Shown here: positions 46,767-56,794 of the stretch, in pieces
Position numbering within the stretch: position 1 is the first letter of the stretch
Layout of the letters: each line of letters opens with the position of its first letter
NCBI GenBank assembly: GCA_003222085.1
Contig: QHUK01000003.1
Span: 62,001-126,000, forward strand
Source of the DNA: Gemmatimonadota bacterium
Lineage (GTDB): Bacteria; Gemmatimonadota; Gemmatimonadetes; Gemmatimonadales; GWC2-71-9
Direction of reading: 5' to 3'
Length of the DNA: 64,000 bases
The notes under the pieces: generated by a model
Seen by the model: only the letters and a program-made list of their open reading frames with translations
Told to the model about the DNA's origin: nothing
Database searches by the model: none
Program-made: the position numbers and the translations under genes

Positions 46767-47501
46767 GTGACACCTTCCGATTCCGAAAGCGCGGAGGAGC
46801 GCGAGCCGCTGCCCCTGACGCCGCCTCCCCAGGCGCCCGATCCGTGGGGGGTGAAGCGCGCCGAGAACCTGATCTCGAGCCTCACGGGGGTGCTGTCGGC
46901 CCGGGTGGTGGTGACCCCGCTGGGCGAGGTGAGCGAGATCCACGTGCTCACCAGCAATGACCAGCAGGCGAAGCAGGTGGTCCGCAACATCGAGTCGGCG
47001 CTGATGGCGCAGCTCGGCCTGAAGATCGACCACCGCAAGATCAGCGTGGCGCAGACCGCCGACGTGCGGCCGATCGAGCAGATGCAGGAGGAGGCGGTGC
47101 GCACCCGCGCCAAGAAGCGGGTGGTGATCTTCCAGGGCATCGAGGTGCGGCCTTCGGAGCGGCCGCAGCGGGTGATCGTGCGGGTGAAGCTGTCCTTCGA
47201 GGGGAAGGAGGCGGAGGCGGAGGAGCAGGGGACCGACACGGTGCGGAACCGGGTGGAGGCGGCGGCGCGGGCGGCGTCGTTGTGCCTGGACGAGCTGCTG
47301 GCGGACAACTCGGTGGCGCTCGAGGGCGCTACGATCATCGACGCGTTCGACCGCAGGTTCGTGTTCGTCGCCGTGCACGGGCTGGGAGGGCGGGAGGCGC
47401 AGCTGCTCACGGGGACGTGCGAGATCAGGGAAAGCACCGAGCGGAGCGCGGTGCTGGCGGTGCTGGATGCAACCAACCGATGGACTGACGCACGGCGGTA
47501 A
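46767..47501 (+). CDS. Hypothetical protein
   Basis: GTG-started 244 aa ORF in tandem with the GGDEF fusion; no family recognised. Confidence 0.6.
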   Translation: MTPSDSESAEEREPLPLTPPPQAPDPWGVKRAENLISSLTGVLSARVVVTPLGEVSEIHVLTSNDQQAKQVVRNIESALMAQLGLKIDHRKISVAQTADVRPIEQMQEEAVRTRAKKRVVIFQGIEVRPSERPQRVIVRVKLSFEGKEAEAEEQGTDTVRNRVEAAARAASLCLDELLADNSVALEGATIIDAFDRRFVFVAVHGLGGREAQLLTGTCEIRESTERSAVLAVLDATNRWTDARR

Positions 47502-47636
47502 GACGTCGCTGACGCGGCAGTGACGTTCCTTCCAAGATATTGTAAATCAATAGTTTAGACAGCACACAAATCTGGTGTTGCACGCAGTCCACAAACCCCC
47601 TTGCGCACTTCCCATTTTCGCGTTATTTGGGGTTCT

Positions 47637-48236
47637 GTGAGTTTGCCAAAGCACAAGCGATACTGGGGTACGCAGCGCGTGGCGCGCGTCTGTCAGGTCT
47701 CCCCCGCGACGGTAGCGAACTGGATTGACCAGGGGCTGCTGAAGGGGCACAAGACACCGACGGGGCGGCGGCGTGTGGAGGCGGAGGACTTGACGGCGTT
47801 TTTGCGGTCGCACGAGATGTCGGTGCCGCCCGAGCTCGAGGGGGGGAACGGGCACGACGTGGTGGTGGTGGTGGACGACGATCCGGGCTACCTGAAGGCG
47901 CTGGTGCTGACGATCGAGCGGTCGGATTTGGATGTGGAGGTGGTGGAGGCGGCGACGGGGGTGGACGCGCTGCTCGAGATCGGGCGGGTGCAGCCGTCGC
48001 TGATCGTGCTGGATTACAGTCTGCCCGACCTGAACGCGCCGGAGGTGATCCGGCGGCTGCTCGAGCCGGGGCGGCGGCTGGACGCCGAGGTGATGGTGGT
48101 GACGGGGGGGATGCCGGATCAGGCGGCGGTGGCGCTGCGGCAGATGGGGGTGAAGGTGATTCTGAACAAGGCGGCGGGGATGCCGGCGGTGGTGGAGGCG
48201 ATGGGGGAGGCGTTGCGGCGGCGCAAGGCGGCGTAG
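47637..48236 (+). CDS. Helix-turn-helix (MerR/excisionase-type) plus receiver domain protein
   Basis: WGTQRVARVCQVSPATVANWIDQGLLKGHKTPTGRRRVEAEDLTAFL HTH; VVVVDDDPGYL..LIVLDYSLPD..VVTGG..ILNK receiver. Confidence 0.82.
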   Translation: MSLPKHKRYWGTQRVARVCQVSPATVANWIDQGLLKGHKTPTGRRRVEAEDLTAFLRSHEMSVPPELEGGNGHDVVVVVDDDPGYLKALVLTIERSDLDVEVVEAATGVDALLEIGRVQPSLIVLDYSLPDLNAPEVIRRLLEPGRRLDAEVMVVTGGMPDQAAVALRQMGVKVILNKAAGMPAVVEAMGEALRRRKAA

Positions 48237-48577
48237 GCTACACAACGGATTGAAGGGTTTTTGGGTTGCGCCGGGCCAATCGAAAGCCGGCGAGCCACAT
48301 AGAGACAATTCGAAAAAAGGGGCCCCTGGTCACCGCTACCAAAGAGCGGAGCTGAGCGAAAAGTGTACGAGCGGAGCGTTCGGGTACGCCATAGCGAGGC
48401 GTGCCACTCCTAGCGGTCGAGGATGACTCGCAGTAACTCGAAGGGGGTGACGCTCAATGTTGCATGCGCTCGCATTTCTTTTTGCGGCTGTCGCGAAGTT
48501 GGTTGTCGCGAATGGCACAGTGTCGTGGTAGTGACCTATGGGGCCCTTTCCCTACTTACCTAACAGCAAATCTGGGG

Positions 48578-49939
48578 ATGACCGAACCGCTTAGACGGAA
48601 GCTGCAGCAAGCGCTGATCTACACCTACATCAGCGCTGTATCGGCTGCCACACTGTGGGTGCTGGCATTCCGAGAGTGGGATATCCCCGCGCCGTTCCCG
48701 TCCAAGTTCTGGAATGCCATCGCTGCATTTGTAATTCTCGGGATCGTAAGCGAATCATTCTCGTTCACGATCCCCGTAGCGAACGTACGGACCTCGGTGT
48801 CCTTCGTTCCCTTCATTGCATCGGTCGCCCTTTTTCAACATCCCTGGCCTATGTTGATCGGGGGACTCACAGCGTTAGTCGCTGACACTTTCGTTCGCCA
48901 CAAGCCGCTGATTCGCGTTTGGTTTAACACGGCCCAGTTCATGCTCGCCTCGGGCCTTTGCGCTTGGGTGTATACCGCTCTAGGTGGGTCGGTCAGCTTG
49001 GAGAGGTTCAGCTTCTTCCCGCTCCCCTTCGCCTGTCTCGTCATAGTTTACTTCCTGGTCAATCACGGTAGCGTGGCGTTGGCGGTCTCCCTCAGCACCG
49101 GCGTGTCGGTCCGCGAGGCTTGGGACAGAATTGGCAAGGACGCCCTTGCAACTGACCTTTTGTCTAGTACGCTGGCCGTTTTGCTGGTCTTCCTCTATGT
49201 AAAGCTGCAGTTACTCGGATTGGCGATCCTCGTATTCCCGCTGTTTCTCGTGCGCCAATTGTACCAGATGAACTTTCGGATGCAGCTTGAATTGGAGGAG
49301 AAGCTTGAGTTGATGGTTAAAGCTATGGAAGCTAGAGATCCCTATACGTCAGGTCATTCCCTCAGGGTCTCCGAGTACGCTCTTGCCATAGCGCGCGAAT
49401 TGCGACTGTCGGCGAATGACGTGGATGAGATCAAACGCGCCGCGCTCCTACATGATGTTGGCAAGATCTATGAAGAGTTCGCACCGCTGCTACGCAAAGA
49501 GGGCAAACTGACTCCTGAAGAGCGGATGACGATGCGAACTCACGTAATCCGAAGTGCGCAGCTCGTCGAGACTGCGACCCGACTTCGTGGATCGGTCCAG
49601 GCCATGATTCGGCACCATCACGAGAATTTTGACGGATCGGGGTACCCCGACGGCTTGACAAGCAACGATATACCCATGGGCGCGCGCATCATCATGATCG
49701 CTGACACTATTGATGCAATGACAACTGATCGGCCATACCGCCGCGCCATGAGTCTATCCCGTGCGATAGAGGAGTTAGAAGCGTTCGCAGGGCGTCAGTT
49801 CGACCCGCAGCTCGTAAAACTAGTTTCCAAATCCGCGAGCATCCGTAGGCTGGTTGGAGGGGATCGCAGCGCGCCTGAGCCCTCCGCCGAGACTCCCCGA
49901 GTGCCGAGGCCGGCCTGGGCCCACCGAATCGCCCACTGA
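48578..49939 (+). CDS. Membrane-anchored HD-GYP phosphodiesterase
   Basis: N-terminal TM segments; RAALLHDVGKIYEEF..HHHENFDGSGYPDGL..ADTIDAMTTDRPYR. Confidence 0.92.
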   Translation: MTEPLRRKLQQALIYTYISAVSAATLWVLAFREWDIPAPFPSKFWNAIAAFVILGIVSESFSFTIPVANVRTSVSFVPFIASVALFQHPWPMLIGGLTALVADTFVRHKPLIRVWFNTAQFMLASGLCAWVYTALGGSVSLERFSFFPLPFACLVIVYFLVNHGSVALAVSLSTGVSVREAWDRIGKDALATDLLSSTLAVLLVFLYVKLQLLGLAILVFPLFLVRQLYQMNFRMQLELEEKLELMVKAMEARDPYTSGHSLRVSEYALAIARELRLSANDVDEIKRAALLHDVGKIYEEFAPLLRKEGKLTPEERMTMRTHVIRSAQLVETATRLRGSVQAMIRHHHENFDGSGYPDGLTSNDIPMGARIIMIADTIDAMTTDRPYRRAMSLSRAIEELEAFAGRQFDPQLVKLVSKSASIRRLVGGDRSAPEPSAETPRVPRPAWAHRIAH

Positions 49940-50049
49940 GCGTCAGGTCGTATCCGCGCGTATGCACGTGCCACGAGACTAGCTTCCCGAGGTCAGCCAA
50001 TGTCGTTCGATGCCCGCATCGTCGGCGGGGCGGATACTAGTGCCCCGAT

Positions 50050-53000
50050 CTACAGCGAGACTCTTCCCCGTTCGCCCTTTAGCAGCAGGTGTTGTGGTCC
50101 TCGAACGCTCTGCGTGAGAAAGCCTTGGGCGACCAAAATTGCTCGTAGGCCCGCAAAGCCAAGCTCGTCCAGGAGGTTCAAGTCGGCTTTGGTCTCCTCT
50201 GAATAGCTGCCAAACGAGATCATATCGAGCCATGCGTTGCATCCCGCGACATCGGCGAAGTAGAGGGGATGTCGGCCTCGATACTTCGCCCGGCATTGGC
50301 GGGCGAGCACGCGGGCAGCATCGGGCCCATCAACGTGTAGAGCTCTGTGGATTCTCAGCATGTCGAACAGACCGGCATGCGGCGCCGCCCTCTCCTTTCC
50401 CCACGCTACCCGCTGTGCTGTCTCGGTTAACTCCAACGCAAGAGTGACGTCACGGTTCTGAAGAGCGAAGCTTGCGCAACCTAGAAGGAATTCCATGGTG
50501 GCGAACCAGCTGCGCTCGCGATTGCTCGCCTCTTGAGCTGCACCTAGCGATTTCAACGCCGCATCCTGCTGACCGTTCATGAAGAGAGACGCTGCTAGAT
50601 TCAGGTGAATACTCACCAATCGTGGACTCAACGCTCGTCCGGCTGTTGCGACAGCCAGCTCGCCAAACTTCACCGCTGATGCGAAGTCTCCTTGATGAAG
50701 CTTCGCGACACAAAGATTAGACGCGATGACCGCGGACCTTAGGTCGTCACCAATCTTAGTGCTGAGGGTCAACGCCTTGTGGTAAGCCTCGCAGGCAGAC
50801 TCGAACTCGCCGAGTCCCTGCTTGCACGTTCCGTATGCAGTGTATCCGAGCGATAGGCCCGCCGGGTCTTGGCGCGTATGCCATGTTCTGATGGCGGATT
50901 CCAAGCCGGTCGCTCCCGCGGCGAGTTCGAAGAAAAAGAAATCGCAGTAAGCCTTGGAATAGCAGAGCATAGGCGGCACCTCGGTCGCGAGTTGCGATAT
51001 CGCGATTTCGGCTTGCTCTCGCGCTGAAGCTACCCTACCCTCGTCCCCCGCATTGGCACCCGATCTGGCGCACTCAAACAGTGCGTTCCCGATAAGCTCG
51101 GGATCCCCAGTCTCCCGCGCCGCCACAAGTGCGGCGTCCGCAGCGTTGCAGTAGCCGAGTCCAGGCTCCTGATTCAGCAGATACGCCACAGTAGCCTGCA
51201 TTCGGGTCGCGAGTGCTCTGTCACGAGCTGACAACCCGGCCTCCTGTCCTAGAAGAATCAGGACCGGCGCCGCAGCCTCGGCCTTGGACTGACCCACGAG
51301 GGCTCTTGCGAGAAGCAAGCGGAGCCGCCTCGCATCATCCTCTCGGCAGGGCTCACGAGCGAGGACAGTAAGGATCTGCTCAGCCTCCAGGAAGCCGCCG
51401 CTACTGATGGCAGCTTCCGCACCCTCGATCGCACTCGACACCGCGCGAGCCCGATCGCCTCCCCTCAGGAGGTGCCAAGCTACTTCGAGTTTCACAGCCC
51501 GTCTGGTTGCCTCGGGTCGTTGGTCAAGCACCTCCCCTACCCTCCGATGCAACTGCTGTCGCGCCGGCCCGACAATCGCGTAATACGCCTGCGCCCGAAT
51601 CAGCTCGTTTCGGAACTCCAGCCCGCCGTGCACCTCGCGGAGCAACCCCTCATCCTTCAACCTGGATAAGGCTTCACCAGCCGCCGCAGCGGAAAGCTCC
51701 ACGGCTTCGTACAACGGCAGGTCTGCGAGCCGCCGTCCGAGCACAGCAGCGAGGTCGAGGGCCGCCCGCTTGGGAGCGTCGAGCCGGCGGATCTGACGGT
51801 CGAACACGGCCCCGATCGCCCGCGGGATGCCGATGTTCGCCGCCGGCTGCGTGTTGAGTGCCTCCAAGTCGCCGAGCAGCGAGCTCGATCCGTGCGCCAG
51901 CCATTCCTTCGTCAGGAGCTCGAGCGCCAGGGGATTCCCGTTGCCTGCCTGAAGGATGCGCGCCACGGGCACGTCCGCGATCCGGGCGTCCGCCTTGGAG
52001 ACCCGCGCCCCGACCAGCCGCTCGGCCGCCTCGGGCGGCAGCGGCTCGAGCTCCAGCGTCTGGAGCCCATCCATCGTGCCGTCGGACATCAACGCGCTCG
52101 GGCCTGCGGCCGTCCGCAGCTCGTTGGACCGCGCCGTCAGAATCAACAGGAGTCGCGTACCCCGGAGCTTGCGCGCCACGATGTGGAGGATCGCGACCGT
52201 TGCATTATCGGCCGCATGGACGTCGTCCACGACGAGCACCAGGGGGCTCTCCTCGGCCGCCGCCTCGAGGGCTTTGAGGAACGAGTCCGCCAGTCGGAGC
52301 GGAATGACCTCCGCCGACCACTCCACCGGCTTGGGGACACCGGGAAACGCGGCGAAGATCTCGGGCGACACGCGTGTCAGCTCGCTCAACGCCTCCGGAT
52401 CCGCCCCCCCGATCGCCCGTTGCACCGTGAGCTGTTTGATCAGCTCGGCGAGCACCCCGAAGGGGAGCTCGCGCTCCGCGTCGTACGCTTGGGCGCGGGC
52501 AATCGCCGCGCCTTCCATCTGACACGTCGATACGAAGGCGTTGGTGAGCGTCGTCTTGCCCACGCCAGGGTCGCCGAGCAGCACGGCGATGCGTGGCTCC
52601 CTCCGTCGCACCTCCAACCAGGCGTCGTACAGGCGGGCGAACTCGCGCTCTCGGCCGATCAGCGTCTCCGCTTCGAAGCGCCGCTCGCGCCGCTCCGAGA
52701 CCTGTCCCGCTACGGTCGGCCGCGGGGCCGCGCGGCGCCCTTCGCGCAACAACTCCGCAATCCGCACCAGCTCCGCACTCGGCTTCGCGTCGAGCTCCTC
52801 GCCCAGCCGGGCCTCGAAGCGCGCGAACACCTTGAGTGCGTTGGTGCGATCCCCCACCCACGCGCGCGCCTCGATCAACCCGCGTACCGCGTCCTCCGAG
52901 AGGGGATCGAGATCGAGCAGCACCTGCGCGTGGCGCTCCACCGTCGCGAAGTCACCGACTCGGCGCCCGCCGTCCATCTGCCTCACGAGGCAATCGCGGA

Positions 53001-53424
53001 TCCGCGGCATCAGCTTCGCCCGCCACTCGTCCTTCCACTGCTCGAACTGCACGGCTCCCGGTACCTCGAAGCCGTCGAGGAACTGACCACGGATCTGCGT
53101 CTCCGGGGCATCGATCTGGCCCACGTCCACCTGAACGGCGCCGGCGGCGAGCGCGATGGAGGCGCGCTGCACGACGAGCTGGTCGCGCCCGATCTTTTCC
53201 TTCAGTACCGTCAACGCCTGGGCAAGCGAGTGGCGGGCCCGCGGCGCCGCAACGTCGGGCCACAACAGATCCATCAGATAGTCGCGGGTGAGCTTCCGCC
53301 CCGCTTCGACGGCGAGTCGGATCAGCAGGGCGAAATGCTTGCGGGTGCGGAAACGCACCTGCTCGCCTGCCTGGCTGAGGAGCAGGGGAGCACCCAACGT
53401 GAGGAGCTGCAAGTGCGGCACCAC
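50050..53424 (-). CDS. BTAD/AAA-ATPase transcriptional regulator (AfsR/SARP-like), with TPR-like C-terminus
   Basis: N-terminal winged-HTH plus BTAD (LTRDYLMDLLWPDVAAPRARHSLAQALTVLKEKIG; RHAQVLLDLDPLSEDAVRGLIEA), AAA GDPGVGKTTLTNAFV, long helical repeat region. Confidence 0.85.
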   Translation of the reverse strand: MVPHLQLLTLGAPLLLSQAGEQVRFRTRKHFALLIRLAVEAGRKLTRDYLMDLLWPDVAAPRARHSLAQALTVLKEKIGRDQLVVQRASIALAAGAVQVDVGQIDAPETQIRGQFLDGFEVPGAVQFEQWKDEWRAKLMPRIRDCLVRQMDGGRRVGDFATVERHAQVLLDLDPLSEDAVRGLIEARAWVGDRTNALKVFARFEARLGEELDAKPSAELVRIAELLREGRRAAPRPTVAGQVSERRERRFEAETLIGREREFARLYDAWLEVRRREPRIAVLLGDPGVGKTTLTNAFVSTCQMEGAAIARAQAYDAERELPFGVLAELIKQLTVQRAIGGADPEALSELTRVSPEIFAAFPGVPKPVEWSAEVIPLRLADSFLKALEAAAEESPLVLVVDDVHAADNATVAILHIVARKLRGTRLLLILTARSNELRTAAGPSALMSDGTMDGLQTLELEPLPPEAAERLVGARVSKADARIADVPVARILQAGNGNPLALELLTKEWLAHGSSSLLGDLEALNTQPAANIGIPRAIGAVFDRQIRRLDAPKRAALDLAAVLGRRLADLPLYEAVELSAAAAGEALSRLKDEGLLREVHGGLEFRNELIRAQAYYAIVGPARQQLHRRVGEVLDQRPEATRRAVKLEVAWHLLRGGDRARAVSSAIEGAEAAISSGGFLEAEQILTVLAREPCREDDARRLRLLLARALVGQSKAEAAAPVLILLGQEAGLSARDRALATRMQATVAYLLNQEPGLGYCNAADAALVAARETGDPELIGNALFECARSGANAGDEGRVASAREQAEIAISQLATEVPPMLCYSKAYCDFFFFELAAGATGLESAIRTWHTRQDPAGLSLGYTAYGTCKQGLGEFESACEAYHKALTLSTKIGDDLRSAVIASNLCVAKLHQGDFASAVKFGELAVATAGRALSPRLVSIHLNLAASLFMNGQQDAALKSLGAAQEASNRERSWFATMEFLLGCASFALQNRDVTLALELTETAQRVAWGKERAAPHAGLFDMLRIHRALHVDGPDAARVLARQCRAKYRGRHPLYFADVAGCNAWLDMISFGSYSEETKADLNLLDELGFAGLRAILVAQGFLTQSVRGPQHLLLKGERGRVSL

Positions 53425-53647
53425 GCGGACGCCTCGCGGCGTTTCGGAATGGTACCATTAGACACCCAAATCAATCGAGTGTCAACACACTGTGTTTGAA
53501 GGTGTTAGAGCTGCTTTTCGGGACATAGATCGGGCAGAGTCAACGCGAGCACGGTGTGGGGCCGCGCCGCACTACTGCGCCCTCTTGCCCGACGTCTGCC
53601 ACGGCTCCGGCGTCGCCGCGCCGCGGTCAGGACGTGAGGTGCCGGTC

Positions 53648-53693
53648 GGTCGAGCAAATGAAGCTACCAAGGTCGAGCAAATGAAGCTACCAA
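53648..53693. repeat. Perfect 23-bp tandem direct repeat (x2)
   Basis: ggtcgagcaaatgaagctaccaa twice in tandem. Confidence 0.97.
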
Positions 53694-53779
53694 GATAGAG
53701 CGTGATGTCCACGATGTACTCTGGCCAGTGCACGCGTTCCGCGTTACAATCGCAACCCCGTCCGAAACCGCGAGGAACC

Positions 53780-54604
53780 ATGAACGCACGTTTCGTCATC
53801 CCGGCCCTGGCCGCCGCCTGCGTCAGCCTGCTCAGCTGCGACCGAGTTCCCACGGCCGACCGAAACCCAGGTCGCCCGTCATTCATTACCGACGGCACGG
53901 TCGATGGGAACGCCCATCCCGCCGTCGTCCTGATCATCATGGACATCGCCGGCAAGCCGGCGTTCCGCTGCTCCGGCACCGTCATCGCCCCGAAACTCGT
54001 GCTCACGGCCGGCCACTGCGCCGGTGAGCCGGGCGAGTTCTCGGGCCTGCGCATCTTCAACGAAGCCGACGTGCAGCACGACCCGACCTACCCATTGCCG
54101 GGCGGCCCCAACACCATCGAGGCCACGGCGTGGCACGCACATCCGCTATTCACTGAGCGCGCCTTCTTCCTGCATGACGTGGGGGTCGTCCTCCTCTCGA
54201 AGGCTGTGAAGCTCTCCGCCGGCCAGTACGGCAAGCTGCCAACGCAAGACCAGCTGGACGCGTTGCAGCCCAGCAGCCACACCACGTTCACCGCCGTGGG
54301 CTACGGGCTGCAGCAGATCAATCCCGTCTTTGTCGTGGCTGAGAAGATCCGCATGTTCGCCGAGCCGCACCTGATCCAGATCAACGACGGCATCGTGGGG
54401 GACTTCTCGCTGCTGCTCTCGAACAACGCCTCCACCGGCGGCACCTGCTTCGGCGACTCCGGCGGACCCAACTACGTCGGCTCGAGCAACGTGATTGGCG
54501 CTGTGACCTCGTTCGGGCTGAACGGCAACTGCGCCGGCACCGGCGGCGTGTTCCGCGTGGACCGGAAGAACGTGCTGGATTTTGTGGGGCAGTACCTGAA
54601 GTAG
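53780..54604 (+). CDS. Secreted trypsin-like serine protease (S1 family)
   Basis: CSGTVIAPKLVLTAGHC, HDVGVVLLSK, GGTCFGDSGGPNY; lipobox-like N-terminus. Confidence 0.9.
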   Translation: MNARFVIPALAAACVSLLSCDRVPTADRNPGRPSFITDGTVDGNAHPAVVLIIMDIAGKPAFRCSGTVIAPKLVLTAGHCAGEPGEFSGLRIFNEADVQHDPTYPLPGGPNTIEATAWHAHPLFTERAFFLHDVGVVLLSKAVKLSAGQYGKLPTQDQLDALQPSSHTTFTAVGYGLQQINPVFVVAEKIRMFAEPHLIQINDGIVGDFSLLLSNNASTGGTCFGDSGGPNYVGSSNVIGAVTSFGLNGNCAGTGGVFRVDRKNVLDFVGQYLK

Positions 54605-54628
54605 TCTAGCTCACCACGTAGTGCACCG

Positions 54629-55462
54629 ATGGCCGGCAAGGTGTCCTCGATCTACGGGCTGGTGGCGGCCGCAGTGGCCGCCGCCGCGCCTGCCGGCGGG
54701 CAGTCGGTCGAGTACCGCTCGGCCGCGGGCGTCGAATACCGCGCGCAGCGCGACACGGGCGCGATCGCCCGCGCCGAGAGCGCCCTCGCCGCCGACCCCC
54801 GCAGCGTGGAGCGGATCATCCAGCTCGGCGTCGCCCAATCGGGCGTGCGCCAGTACCGCGAGGCCATCCAGACCTTCACCCGCGGCCTGACGGTCGCGCC
54901 GAACGACGCGATGCTGTATCGCTGGCGCGGCCATCGCTACCTCTCGGTGCGGGAGTTCGACCGCGCGCTGGACGATCTCACGCGCGGCAGTCGCCTGGAT
55001 AGCACCAATTACGGCATCTGGTACCACCTGGGGATCGTACGCTACGCCCGAGGCGACTTCGCTGCCGCGGCCGACGCGTTCGCACGCGCGCAGCGCCGGC
55101 CCCCGGACGCCGCCGAGCTGGCCGGGGCGACCGATTGGCTGTGGATGTCGCTGTCGCGGGCCGGGCGGGCGGCCGAGGCGCAGGCGATGCTGGACCGCCG
55201 CCCCGACTCCGTCGCGGCGACGAACGCGTATGCGCAACGGCTGCGGCTCTATCGCGGGCAGATCGGCCCCGACGACGTGCTCACGGCGGCCGATACTGGC
55301 GATATCGCGCTGGCGACGCTGAGCTACGGGGTGGGCAACTGGTACCTGGTGCGGGGCGACACGGCGCGGGCGCGTGCCTGGTTCGAGCGCTCGGTGCGCT
55401 CGGGCGGCTGGCCGGCGTTCGGATTCATCATGTCCGAAGTCGAGCTGCGGCGGTTGCGGTAA
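54629..55462 (+). CDS. TPR-repeat protein
   Basis: YREAIQTFTRGLTVAPNDAMLYRWRGHRYLSVREFDRALDDLTRGSRLD repeats. Confidence 0.8.
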   Translation: MAGKVSSIYGLVAAAVAAAAPAGGQSVEYRSAAGVEYRAQRDTGAIARAESALAADPRSVERIIQLGVAQSGVRQYREAIQTFTRGLTVAPNDAMLYRWRGHRYLSVREFDRALDDLTRGSRLDSTNYGIWYHLGIVRYARGDFAAAADAFARAQRRPPDAAELAGATDWLWMSLSRAGRAAEAQAMLDRRPDSVAATNAYAQRLRLYRGQIGPDDVLTAADTGDIALATLSYGVGNWYLVRGDTARARAWFERSVRSGGWPAFGFIMSEVELRRLR

Positions 55463-55468
55463 CAGACC

Positions 55469-56794
55469 ATGAGCGATCCCCGGGCGGCGTTCATCGAGGC
55501 CGCCGTGTGGCACGGGACACTCGACCGCGCCGCGGCGATCCTGGCGGCGCACCCGGAGATCGCGAGCAGCGACATCCATTCGGCCGCGATCCTCGGTGAC
55601 GATGCCGCGGTGCGGCGGTTCCTCGCGTTCGACCCCGGGAACGCCACGGTGAAGGGCGGCCCGCGCGGCTGGGATGCGCTCACCCACCTGTGTTTCTCGA
55701 AGTACCTGCGGCTCGATCGTGCCCGATCGGCGAGCTTCGTGCGGGCGGCCCAAGCGCTGCTCGATGCCGGGGCCAGCGCGAATACCGGGTGGTATGAGAT
55801 GAACCATCGGCCCGAGCCCGAGTGGGAGAGCGCGCTATACGGCGCCGCCGGCGTGGCGCATCATGCGGCGTTGACGCGCCTGTTGCTCGAGCGGGGTGCC
55901 GACCCGAACGACGAAGAAACTCCCTACCACGCACCCGAAGGGCACAACAACGACGCGTTGCAGGTCCTGGTGGAGAGCGGCAAGCTCAGCGAGGAGAGCC
56001 TCGGCACGATGCTGCTCCGCAAGACCGACTGGCACGACTCCGCCGGGATCAAGTGGCTGCTCGAGCAGGGCGTCGACCCGAATCGGCGGACCCGCTGGGG
56101 GAAAACGGCGCTGCATAACGCCGTGCTGAGGGACAACGCCCTCGAGATCATCGAGGCGCTGCTGGACCATGGGGCCGATCCCACGCTCATCGCGGACCGC
56201 CCCGGCCGCTCGGCGGTGGCGATGGCAGCGCGCCGGGGGCGGGGCGACGTGCTCGAGCTGCTCGAGCGGCGTGGCTGGGCGATCGGGCTGCAAGGCGTCG
56301 AGCGGCTGATCGCCGCGTGCGCCAGGAACGACGCGGCGGGTGTCCGTGCGATTTCGGGCCGCGATCCACACCTCGTGCGCGAGGTCCTGGCGGAAGGTGG
56401 CAAGCTGCTCGCGGAGTTCGCGGGGACCTGGAACACCGAAGGGGTCCGGCACCTGCTCGATCTCGGCGTGCCCGTCACCGCGTTGTACGAGGGTGACGGC
56501 TACTTCGACATCGCCCAGGACAGCACGGCGCTGCACGTGGCGGCATGGAAGGGAGTCCCTTCGACCGTGCAGCTGCTCATCGAGCGGGGAGCGCCGATCG
56601 ACGCGAAGGACGGGAGGGGGCGTACAGCGTTGGCGCTCGCCGTGAGGGCGTGCGTGGACTCCTACTGGACGTACCGGCGTACGCCGGAGGCCGTTCGGGC
56701 GCTGCTCGAGGCGGGGGCGTCGGTGAGCGGCGTCGCGGTCCCATCGGGATACGCCGAAGTCGACGAGTTGCTCCGCATCCATCAGAACTCGTAG
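55469..56794 (+). CDS. Ankyrin-repeat protein
   Basis: GKTALHNAVLRDNALEIIEALLDHGADPTL and similar repeats. Confidence 0.85.
   Translation: MSDPRAAFIEAAVWHGTLDRAAAILAAHPEIASSDIHSAAILGDDAAVRRFLAFDPGNATVKGGPRGWDALTHLCFSKYLRLDRARSASFVRAAQALLDAGASANTGWYEMNHRPEPEWESALYGAAGVAHHAALTRLLLERGADPNDEETPYHAPEGHNNDALQVLVESGKLSEESLGTMLLRKTDWHDSAGIKWLLEQGVDPNRRTRWGKTALHNAVLRDNALEIIEALLDHGADPTLIADRPGRSAVAMAARRGRGDVLELLERRGWAIGLQGVERLIAACARNDAAGVRAISGRDPHLVREVLAEGGKLLAEFAGTWNTEGVRHLLDLGVPVTALYEGDGYFDIAQDSTALHVAAWKGVPSTVQLLIERGAPIDAKDGRGRTALALAVRACVDSYWTYRRTPEAVRALLEAGASVSGVAVPSGYAEVDELLRIHQNS

Noticed and set aside
48237-48577. GEMM-type c-di-GMP riboswitch before the HD-GYP gene
   Set aside because: I could not align the conserved GEMM core or tetraloop-receptor signature; left only as an unassigned leader
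51892-53499. 535-aa plus-strand ORF
   Set aside because: Antisense to the BTAD/AAA regulator; no domain features
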